Assembly: GCA_905202605.1 (NCBI GenBank)
Contig: CAJKSU010000166.1
Location: 1-6,425, forward strand
Length of the DNA: 6,425 bases
DNA from: an uncultured Eubacteriales bacterium
GTDB taxonomy: Bacteria; Bacillota; Clostridia; Oscillospirales; Oscillospiraceae
Direction: 5' to 3'
Shown: positions 1 through 5,756 of the stretch, piece by piece
How positions within the stretch are numbered: position 1 is the first letter of the stretch
Layout of the letters: each line of letters starts with the position of its first letter
Made by a program: the position numbers and the translations under genes
Notes under the pieces: generated by a model
Databases searched by the model: none
What the model saw: only the letters and a program-made list of their open reading frames with translations
What the model was told of the DNA's origin: nothing

Positions 1-2
1 AA

Positions 3-854
3 ACCGAGGCAGATCGCATTGCCGATCAGGTACTCATCAACAAGCGCGCCAGAGAAACCGCGGAAAAAACCAAGGTAAAGATTCGCAAGGATCTTACCCG
101 GAATGTGGACATTGCCAACCGGGTACAGAAGTTTGTGGACTGCCGCAGTAAGGACGTTTCCCGGAGAGAGCTGTATATTGTGGAGGGCGACTCTGCATTA
201 GGCAGTGTCAAGCTCAGCAGGGATGCGGAGTTTCAGGGAATTATGCCGGTGCGCGGTAAAATCCTTAACTGCCTGAAAGCGGACTATGCCCGTATTTTCA
301 AAAGTGATATTATCACCGACCTGATTAAGGTCTTGGGATGCGGCGTGGAGATTACTGGCGGCAAAAAGGCCAAGGATCTTTCGGCTTTTGATCTGGGTAG
401 CCTACGCTGGAATAAAATTGTTATCTGCACCGATGCCGATGTGGACGGCTTCCAGATTCGGACGCTGATTCTTACCATGCTCTATCGGTTGGTGCCGACG
501 CTGATTCAGGATGGCTACGTATATATTGCGGAATCCCCGCTGTTTGAGATTACCTGTAAGGATAAAACGTGGTTCGCCTATTCCAATCGTGAGAAGGATG
601 AAATCGTAAAGTCCATTGGCGATAAGAAAAAGGTAACCATTCAGCGATCCAAGGGTCTGGGCGAAAACGACCCGGATATGATGTGGATGACTACCATGAA
701 CCCTGCCACCCGGAGGCTCATAAAGGTCATGCCTCAGGAGGCTGAGGCCACAGCGGCGATGTTTGACTTACTGGAGGGCGACAACCTCCAGGGGCGCAAG
801 GATCACATCACCGAAAACGGCTACAAGTTTCTGGAGCTGGCGGATATTTCCTAA
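3..854 (+). CDS. parE: Type II DNA topoisomerase subunit B (ParE-like), C-terminal part
   Basis: This is the C-terminal 283 residues of the ATPase/TOPRIM subunit of a type II topoisomerase; the reading frame is open from the window edge, so the GHKL ATPase and transducer domains lie upstream. The TOPRIM metal site is visible: the acidic motif EGDSALGS (Glu codon at 183) and DADVDG (432-449), followed by QIRTLILTMLYR. RGKILN and the late motif QRSKGLGEND are also present. The C-terminus (TTMNPATRRLIKV, then a short tail) matches the usual end of GyrB/ParE without the insertion found in E. coli GyrB. The protein would pair with the subunit A encoded 17 bases downstream to cut and pass DNA duplexes in the cytoplasm. 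The motifs are clear but divergent: canonical EGDSAGGSAKQGR reads EGDSALGSVKLSR, and RYKGLGEM reads RSKGLGEN. ParE is preferred over GyrB because the partner lacks a GyrA box. Family call is firm; the ParE versus GyrB label is inference. Confidence 0.93.
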   Translation, partial: TEADRIADQVLINKRARETAEKTKVKIRKDLTRNVDIANRVQKFVDCRSKDVSRRELYIVEGDSALGSVKLSRDAEFQGIMPVRGKILNCLKADYARIFKSDIITDLIKVLGCGVEITGGKKAKDLSAFDLGSLRWNKIVICTDADVDGFQIRTLILTMLYRLVPTLIQDGYVYIAESPLFEITCKDKTWFAYSNREKDEIVKSIGDKKKVTIQRSKGLGENDPDMMWMTTMNPATRRLIKVMPQEAEATAAMFDLLEGDNLQGRKDHITENGYKFLELADIS

Positions 855-856
855 GA

Positions 857-863
857 AAGGAGG
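857..863 (+). promoter_or_regulatory. Ribosome binding site of the subunit A gene
   Basis: AAGGAGG is a perfect anti-Shine-Dalgarno complement, 8 bases before the ATG at 872. It lies in the 17-base gap after the subunit B stop and fixes the start of the downstream gene. The tight spacing supports co-transcription of the two subunits. Confidence 0.85.
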
Positions 864-871
864 GGCAGACA

Positions 872-3112
872 ATGGCAAAAAAGAAAAAAGAAGAAGAAAA
901 CAAGCATAAGGACAATCCCAACGTCATGGGACTGCATGCGGAGATTGTAGAGCAGCCCATCACCGAGACGCTGGAAATCAACTTCATGCCTTATGCCATG
1001 AGCGTAATCATGTCTCGTGCGATTCCGGAGATCGACGGCTTTAAGCCCTCTCACCGGAAGCTGCTCTATACCATGTATAAAATGGGGCTGCTGACGGGCA
1101 GCCGAACCAAGTCCGCAAACATTGTTGGGCAGACTATGCGTCTCAACCCCCATGGCGATTCCGCCATTTATGAAACCATGGTGCGTCTCAGCCGGGGCTA
1201 TGGTGCGCTGCTCCATCCCTTTGTGGATTCCAAGGGCAACTTCGGTAAGGCGTATTCCAGAGACATGGCCTATGCCGCATCCCGATATACCGAGGCCAAG
1301 CTGGACACCTTCTGTCAGGAGCTGTTCCGGGATATCGACAGCGACACCGTGGACTTTGTGGACAACTACGACAGCACCATGAAGGAGCCGTCACTGCTGC
1401 CCACCACGTTCCCAAATGTGCTGGTGTCTGCCAATAACGGCATCGCCGTTGGCATGGCAAGCAATATCTGCGGCTTTAACCTCCGGGAGGTCTGCAATGC
1501 GGCCATTGCCCGGATCAAGAATCCGGACTGCGATTTGAAGGAATACCTGCTGGCTCCGGACTTTCCCACTGGCGGCGAGCTGATCTATGACGAAAATGAG
1601 ATCAATAACGTCTATAATACCGGACGGGGCAGCATCCGCGTCCGGGGCAAATGGCGGTATGTCAAGTCCGAGAACCTCATTGAGATCTATGAGATCCCCT
1701 ATACTACCACCTCCGAAGCCATCATCGACAAGGTGGCGGAGCTGATTAAGGCGGAGAAGATCCGTGAAATCTCCGATATGCGGGATGAAACGGACCTCAG
1801 CGGCCTGAAGCTGACCATTGACTTAAAGCGCGGCGTTGACCCGGACAAGCTGATGACCAAGCTCATGAAGCTCACCCCCTTACAGGACAGTTTTCCCTGC
1901 AACTTCAACATTCTGATCGGCGGCTTCCCAAAGGTCATGGGCGTGGGGGAGATTTTGGAGGAGTGGACGGCATGGAGAACGGAGTGCGTCCGACGCCGGG
2001 TCTACTACAGCCTCACCAAGAAGAAGGAAAAGCTCCATCTGCTGCTGGGTCTACAAAAGATTTTGCTGGATATCGATAAGGCCATCCGTATTATCCGGGA
2101 AACGGAGCTGGAGGAAGACGTGATTCCCAACCTGATGATCGGCTTTGGCATTGACGAGATTCAGGCCAACTATATTGCGGAGATCAAGCTGCGGAACATC
2201 AACCGGGAGTATATTCTAAAGCGTACACAGGAGACGGACGCTCTTCAGAAGGAGATTGCCGATTTGGAGGACACGGTGAATTCTCCCCGGCGAATCAAGG
2301 CGATTATCGTCAAAGAGCTGGAAAATGTGGCGAAAAAGTATGGAACAGACCGACGTACCACCATCCGCTATGAAGCGGTGGAGGAATATCAGGAGGAGCA
2401 GCAGGAGGTGCCGGATTACCCGGTGAACCTGTTTGTAACCAGAGACGGCTACCTCAAGAAGATCACACCCCAGAGCCTCCGCATGAGCGGCGAACAGAAG
2501 CTCAAGGAGGGCGACCGGATGGTAATCGAGATACAGACCACCAACCGCGCCGAGGTGCTGGTATTTACGGACAAATGTCAGGTGTACAAGACATCGCTCA
2601 GCGAGTTCAAGGACACAAAGGCCAGCGTGTTGGGCGATTATCTGCCCACCAAGCTGGGCTTCGACGACGGCGAACTGGTAACAGCGGTGTGCCTGCCCGG
2701 CGATTATAGCGGCTTCATGCTCTTTGCCTATGAAAACGGCAAGGTGGGCAAGGTGGCGCTTTCTGCCTATGATACCAAGTCTAACCGCCGAAAGCTCACC
2801 GGAGCCTACAGCGACAAAGCGCCGCTCAAGGGCGTGCTCTGCCTGCATGAGGATACTGACGTGGTGCTGTATTCCACAGATGGGCGGGCGCTGGTGCTGA
2901 ATTCCGCACTGCTTAGTGTCAAGGCGACCCGCTCGACCATCGGCGTGGCGGCGCTGACCCTGCGGAAAAAGGCGCTGCTGGATCACATCCGGCTGCTGGA
3001 GGGCAGCGGTATTCAGAATGTCAGCCGCTACCGGAGCCGCAGTGTACCGGCGGCGGGCGCGATTCTCAAGGAGGACGACATGGAGGATGTGCAGCTTTCT
3101 ATGGAGCTGTAA
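872..3112 (+). CDS. parC: Type II DNA topoisomerase subunit A (ParC-like)
   Basis: The 746-residue DNA-breaking and rejoining subunit of a type II topoisomerase; with the upstream subunit B it would form the A2B2 enzyme that decatenates or relaxes DNA. After a charged N-terminus (KKKKEEENKHKD, residues 3-14) comes the winged-helix breakage-reunion domain: PHGDSAIYE (93-101), GNFG (122-125) and the catalytic Arg138-Tyr139 in SRYTEAKL. The positions equivalent to E. coli GyrA Ser83 and Asp87 are Ser97 and Glu101. The tower and coiled-coil region runs to about residue 500 (IAEIKLRNINREYILKR near 435-451). From about 517 there is a beta-pinwheel C-terminal domain with repeats of the type LFVTRDGYLKK, VLVFTDKCQVYKT and VVLYSTDGRALVL. 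The GyrA box (QRRGGKG) expected after the first repeat is absent; MSGEQKLKEGD stands there. That favours a topoisomerase IV-like enzyme over a supercoiling gyrase. The start is supported by a perfect ribosome binding site. Confidence 0.94.
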   Translation: MAKKKKEEENKHKDNPNVMGLHAEIVEQPITETLEINFMPYAMSVIMSRAIPEIDGFKPSHRKLLYTMYKMGLLTGSRTKSANIVGQTMRLNPHGDSAIYETMVRLSRGYGALLHPFVDSKGNFGKAYSRDMAYAASRYTEAKLDTFCQELFRDIDSDTVDFVDNYDSTMKEPSLLPTTFPNVLVSANNGIAVGMASNICGFNLREVCNAAIARIKNPDCDLKEYLLAPDFPTGGELIYDENEINNVYNTGRGSIRVRGKWRYVKSENLIEIYEIPYTTTSEAIIDKVAELIKAEKIREISDMRDETDLSGLKLTIDLKRGVDPDKLMTKLMKLTPLQDSFPCNFNILIGGFPKVMGVGEILEEWTAWRTECVRRRVYYSLTKKKEKLHLLLGLQKILLDIDKAIRIIRETELEEDVIPNLMIGFGIDEIQANYIAEIKLRNINREYILKRTQETDALQKEIADLEDTVNSPRRIKAIIVKELENVAKKYGTDRRTTIRYEAVEEYQEEQQEVPDYPVNLFVTRDGYLKKITPQSLRMSGEQKLKEGDRMVIEIQTTNRAEVLVFTDKCQVYKTSLSEFKDTKASVLGDYLPTKLGFDDGELVTAVCLPGDYSGFMLFAYENGKVGKVALSAYDTKSNRRKLTGAYSDKAPLKGVLCLHEDTDVVLYSTDGRALVLNSALLSVKATRSTIGVAALTLRKKALLDHIRLLEGSGIQNVSRYRSRSVPAAGAILKEDDMEDVQLSMEL

Positions 3113-3119
3113 GAAGATA

Positions 3120-3137
3120 CCCTGCGCAGCTGCGGGG
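3120..3137 (+). other. Short hairpin after the subunit A gene
   Basis: CCCTGC (3120-3125) can pair with GCGGGG (3132-3137) in RNA, a six-pair stem with one G-U pair and a six-base loop, eight bases after the subunit A stop. No T-tract follows, so it does not look like an intrinsic terminator. It may only be a local fold; GC-rich sequence makes such stems easy to find by chance. Confidence 0.35.
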
Positions 3138-3143
3138 ATAAAA

Positions 3144-3158
3144 GGCATAGCGTATGCC
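3144..3158 (+). other. Perfect 6-bp hairpin directly upstream of a ribosome binding site
   Basis: GGCATA (3144-3149) and TATGCC (3153-3158) are exact inverted repeats separated by GCG. The stem ends on the base before the Shine-Dalgarno sequence at 3159. No T-tract follows, so termination is unlikely. It could shape translation initiation or RNA stability of the following TTG-start gene, or act as a DNA palindrome; the function is not shown by the sequence. Confidence 0.45.
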
Positions 3159-3167
3159 GGGGAGGAG
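3159..3167 (+). promoter_or_regulatory. Ribosome binding site deciding a TTG start
   Basis: GGGGAGGAG lies five bases before TTG at 3173. There is no in-frame ATG close by, and the sequence from this TTG encodes a plausible short basic N-terminus leading into the first membrane helix. This makes the TTG the best start for the YitT-family gene. Confidence 0.75.
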
Positions 3168-3172
3168 ATCGT

Positions 3173-4039
3173 TTGAAAGAGAAACTGAGTAAAACGCTGA
3201 AAAGCCTGTTCTGGATTTTTATTGGGAGCGCAGTGTATGCCGCCGGGTTTGACTTGTTTCTGGAGCCAAACCAGATTGGTGCGGGCGGCGTTTCCGGTCT
3301 GGCGCTGGTCATTGCCTATTTCCTGCCGGTGCTGTCCGTGGGCGTTTTGTCCCTGCTCATCAATATTCCGCTTTTTTTGGCGGGATACCGATTCGTGGGG
3401 CGAAGGTTCTTCTGGGGCTCTCTTGCGGGTATGGCAATCTCGTCCATTCTCATCGACCTGTTTGCGCCATTTTTAACGGCGCAGACGGAGCCGCTGGTGG
3501 GCGCAATTTTCGGCGGCGGTCTGGTGGGCGTAGGCTGCGGCATCGTGCTGATGCAGGGGGCATCCACTGGCGGCACGGATATTGTGGCCCGGCTGATGAA
3601 ATATAAGTTCCCCAATATGTCCATCGGCAAGCTGGTGATGGCAGCGGATCTGGTGATCGCAGTGATTACGGGCATTGCCTTCCGGGATTTTACCAAGATC
3701 CTGTATTGCTGTGTTGCGCTGTATATCAGCGGCGAAGCCATGGACGCGGTAGTATACCGGTTTGACTATTCTCTGGTGGCGGTGATCGTAACGGACCGTT
3801 CGCTGGAGATTCGGGACGCCATTGATGAGAAGCTGGATCGGGGATGCACGTTCCTGAAAGGGGAAGGGTCCTATACCGGCAATGCAAAAAATGTGGTCTA
3901 CTGTGCCGTGAAGCGCCGTCAGGCCGCAGAACTCAAGGAGCTTGTGATGGGAATCGACCCAACAGCGTTTCTGGTACTTCAGGAGGCGCATCAGGTGCTG
4001 GGTGAGGGCTTTGAACGATATTCCAAAAACAGGCTGTAA
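3173..4039 (+). CDS. YitT-family integral membrane protein (DUF161/DUF2179 architecture)
   Basis: A 288-residue inner-membrane protein of the YitT family, full length for that family. After a basic N-terminus (KEKLSKTLK) about six hydrophobic segments follow, roughly at residues 12-30, 42-70, 80-102, 108-128, 152-170 and 174-190. Family signatures include EPNQIGAGGVSGLAL (31-45) and the glycine-rich MQGASTGGTDIVAR (127-140). The soluble C-terminal domain, about 200-280, is the DUF2179 type: RGCTFLKGEGSYTG (223-236), a run ending in DPTAF (262-266), and QVLGEGF near the end. The biochemical role of the family is not established, and nothing here identifies a substrate. The gene starts with TTG behind a strong ribosome binding site, 60 bases after the topoisomerase subunit A gene and 12 bases before a lipoprotein gene, so it is probably part of the same transcript. 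Family assignment is firm; function is unknown. Confidence 0.92.
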   Translation: MKEKLSKTLKSLFWIFIGSAVYAAGFDLFLEPNQIGAGGVSGLALVIAYFLPVLSVGVLSLLINIPLFLAGYRFVGRRFFWGSLAGMAISSILIDLFAPFLTAQTEPLVGAIFGGGLVGVGCGIVLMQGASTGGTDIVARLMKYKFPNMSIGKLVMAADLVIAVITGIAFRDFTKILYCCVALYISGEAMDAVVYRFDYSLVAVIVTDRSLEIRDAIDEKLDRGCTFLKGEGSYTGNAKNVVYCAVKRRQAAELKELVMGIDPTAFLVLQEAHQVLGEGFERYSKNRL

Positions 4040-4044
4040 GGGAG
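4040..4044 (+). promoter_or_regulatory. Ribosome binding site of the lipoprotein gene
   Basis: GGGAG begins on the base after the YitT-family stop codon and sits seven bases before the ATG at 4052. The second candidate, GGAG at 4046-4049, is too close to the start. The 12-base gap between genes implies co-transcription, perhaps with translational coupling. Confidence 0.6.
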
Positions 4045-4051
4045 CGGAGCG

Positions 4052-5116
4052 ATGAAACGAATTGCAACCATGGCACTGGTGATCTGCATGCTGGCGGGAT
4101 GCGGAGCCTTTGGACATAACACGTATATCTCGGTTACGCCCCATGACGAGGAATATCAGGTGGCGGTGGATTCCAGCGCCCTGACCGTCAGCGGCTATCT
4201 CAGCCTGAAGAATGCGATTCTTGGGCTGGTGGAGGACGCGGTGGAGGAGGGCGTGATCCGTGCGGAGTCCTATTCCGGCGATCTCAGTCAGGATCTTTCC
4301 AACGCAGTATATGAGGTGTCGCGGGGAGATCCGCTGGGGGCCTTCGCAGTGGACTATATGACCTATGACTTCTCCCAGATCGTCAGCTATTATGAGATTC
4401 ATATTCACACCACCTATCAGCGGAGTCTGGAGGAGATCCAGTCCGTCAAAAGCACCTCCGGTGTGGAGGGAGTAAAATCTCGTCTGCGGGATGCCATGAG
4501 CGACTATGAAAGCCTCCTCCGGCTGCGGGTCGAGAATTATGGCAGTCTCGATATGAATGCGCTGGTGGAGGAAGTGTTTCAGGATAACCCGGAATTTGCG
4601 CTGGAGCTGCCGCAGATCGACGTCAGTGCATTCCCGGATACCGGAAGCCGCAGGGTGTTGGAAATCAAATTCCAGTATACCCATACCAAAACCTCGCTGG
4701 AGGCCTGCAAGGAGGAAACTGCAGATCAGGTGGAGAAGCTGACAAACCTCTATGGAAGTGAAAACAGCGCCAGTGCCAGCGCCCAGCGGCTGCTGGAGCG
4801 ATTGGTACGGGACGGCGAACTGGTGACGGACGGTTCCGGCTTTTCTGGTAGCGCCTATGGTGCGCTCTGTCTGGGTAAGGCCACCTCGCTGGGCTATTGT
4901 CAGGGGTATCTGCTGCTGCTCCGGGAGCGGAATATTCCCTGCCGTCTGGTCAGCGGAACCTACGGAGTACAGCGGCTGGTGTGGTGCCGGCTGCAGGTGG
5001 GGGGAGAGGTCTATTATGTGGATCCCACACGGGGGATCGTCACCGGCGACACCACCGGGGCATTGATACCCGAAGACTCTCTCAGTTCTCTTGGCTATAT
5101 GCTTGATAGCGAATAA
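4052..5116 (+). CDS. Lipoprotein with degenerate transglutaminase-like domain
   Basis: A 354-residue predicted lipoprotein. The N-terminus (MKRIATMALVICMLAGC) is a type II signal peptide with lipobox LAGC, so Cys17 would be lipidated and the protein held on the outer face of the membrane. Residues about 45-160 are mostly helical and charged; 165-235 resemble the region that precedes the transglutaminase core in clostridial secreted proteins (DNPEFAL, 178-184, then an EIKFQYTHTK strand). The core at about 266-330 keeps the fold signature: SAYGALCLGKATSLGYCQGY, IPCRLVSGTYG and YYVDPTRG. In active members the corresponding stretches read about GKAVCEGYA, HAWN and YYVDPTW. Here the Cys position is Ser279, the His position is Leu309 (in LVWC) and only Asp324 remains. 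Cys283 lies four residues after the normal site. The protein is probably a non-catalytic binding or structural relative. Its partner is unknown; it is last in the plus-strand unit. Confidence 0.85.
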   Translation: MKRIATMALVICMLAGCGAFGHNTYISVTPHDEEYQVAVDSSALTVSGYLSLKNAILGLVEDAVEEGVIRAESYSGDLSQDLSNAVYEVSRGDPLGAFAVDYMTYDFSQIVSYYEIHIHTTYQRSLEEIQSVKSTSGVEGVKSRLRDAMSDYESLLRLRVENYGSLDMNALVEEVFQDNPEFALELPQIDVSAFPDTGSRRVLEIKFQYTHTKTSLEACKEETADQVEKLTNLYGSENSASASAQRLLERLVRDGELVTDGSGFSGSAYGALCLGKATSLGYCQGYLLLLRERNIPCRLVSGTYGVQRLVWCRLQVGGEVYYVDPTRGIVTGDTTGALIPEDSLSSLGYMLDSE

Positions 5117-5127
5117 TGTGCAAAAAA

Positions 5128-5167
5128 GCAACCCGAACGCTGCGTTTCAGACAGTTGTTCGGGTTGC
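5128..5167. terminator. Convergent intrinsic terminator, stronger on the minus strand
   Basis: GCAACCCGAAC (5128-5138) and GTTCGGGTTGC (5157-5167) are perfect 11-base inverted repeats; CTG (5140-5142) and CAG (5152-5154) can extend the stem past a small asymmetric bulge. The hairpin lies between two converging genes. On the minus strand it is followed at once by six T residues (the A run at 5122-5127), a classical intrinsic terminator for the glycosylase gene. On the plus strand only CGTTTAATCTT follows, a weak tract, so termination of the plus-strand unit is likely less efficient. Confidence 0.85.
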
Positions 5168-5170
5168 CGT

Positions 5171-5752
5171 TTAATCTTCCAATATGGTATTGGTGCAGTG
5201 CTGCTGCACCATGGCCTGCAAGCTCTTGAGATCCCGGAAGGTTTCCGGGCGCTTGTCCGGATCCCGCAGCAGCGCGGAGGGATGGAACATCGCCATGCGC
5301 CAGCTGCCGTCGATCTGCTGCCACTGTCCATGCTGACGAGTGATTTTAAAGTCCGGATCAATGAACTCCATGGCGGCGTAGCGGCCCAGACATACGATGA
5401 TTTTAGGCTTTAACAGGGAAAGCTGCGCCTCCAGCCAGGGACGACAGGCCTCCCGTTCATCGGGCTTAGGGTCCCGGTTCTGGGGCGGGCGGCATTTGAT
5501 GATGTTACCGATGTAGCAGTTCCGGCGGCTCAGGCCGATGATGGACAGCATTTCGTCCAAAAACTGCCCGGCGGCGCCCACAAATGGCTCACCCTGAAGA
5601 TCCTCGTTTTCGCCGGGGCCTTCTCCGATGAACATTACCTCGGCCTTCTCCGGCCCAACGCCGAATACAACATTATGCCGTGTCTCCGTAAGATGACAGC
5701 GGGTGCAATTCAGGCAGTCCTGACGGAGTGATTCGAGATTTTCGTATTCCAT
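5171..5752 (-). CDS. Uracil-DNA glycosylase, family 4 (Fe-S cluster type)
   Basis: A 193-residue cytoplasmic base-excision repair enzyme that removes uracil from DNA. The fold and motifs are those of family 4 glycosylases (also labelled phage SPO1 DNA polymerase-related). The four cluster cysteines are present with family spacing: Cys16 and Cys19 in CTRC, Cys87 in IIKCRPP and Cys103 in EACRPWL. The first active-site motif is GEGPGENED (43-51) followed by PFVGAAGQFLDEML, and the second is HPSALLR (157-163). GNIIKCRPPQNRDPKPDE (82-99) is also typical. Length is normal for the family. The ATG lies four bases after the stop of the upstream carboxypeptidase gene, and a GGGGG ribosome binding site (5760-5764) overlaps that gene's last codons, so the two are probably co-transcribed and perhaps translationally coupled. 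A terminator follows just after its stop codon. Assignment is firm; family 5 is less likely because the GEGPG motif and cysteine pattern fit family 4. Confidence 0.95.
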   Translation of the reverse strand: MEYENLESLRQDCLNCTRCHLTETRHNVVFGVGPEKAEVMFIGEGPGENEDLQGEPFVGAAGQFLDEMLSIIGLSRRNCYIGNIIKCRPPQNRDPKPDEREACRPWLEAQLSLLKPKIIVCLGRYAAMEFIDPDFKITRQHGQWQQIDGSWRMAMFHPSALLRDPDKRPETFRDLKSLQAMVQQHCTNTILED

Positions 5753-5756
5753 GGAA

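Noticed and set aside
105..107. GTG at 105 as the start of the first gene
   Set aside because: The frame is open upstream to the window edge and encodes sequence typical of the region before TOPRIM (ARETAEKTK). A 249-residue protein would also lack the ATPase domain, so the gene is cut by the window, not short.
851..1216. A 121-residue minus-strand frame ending in a run of Phe/Leu
   Set aside because: The Phe run is simply the reverse complement of the Lys-rich start of subunit A, and the frame is antisense to its conserved catalytic domain.
2216..3148. A 310-residue open frame on the minus strand opposite the 3' part of the topoisomerase subunit A gene
   Set aside because: It is antisense to the conserved C-terminal domain of subunit A. 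Its translation is a low-information His/Leu/Gln-rich sequence with no domain.
3473..5131. A 552-residue open frame on the minus strand across the YitT-family and lipoprotein genes
   Set aside because: It lies wholly antisense to two well-supported genes. Its translation is His/Gln/Arg-rich with no recognisable domain, signal or conserved motif. Long antisense frames like this are common in GC-rich codon-biased genes.
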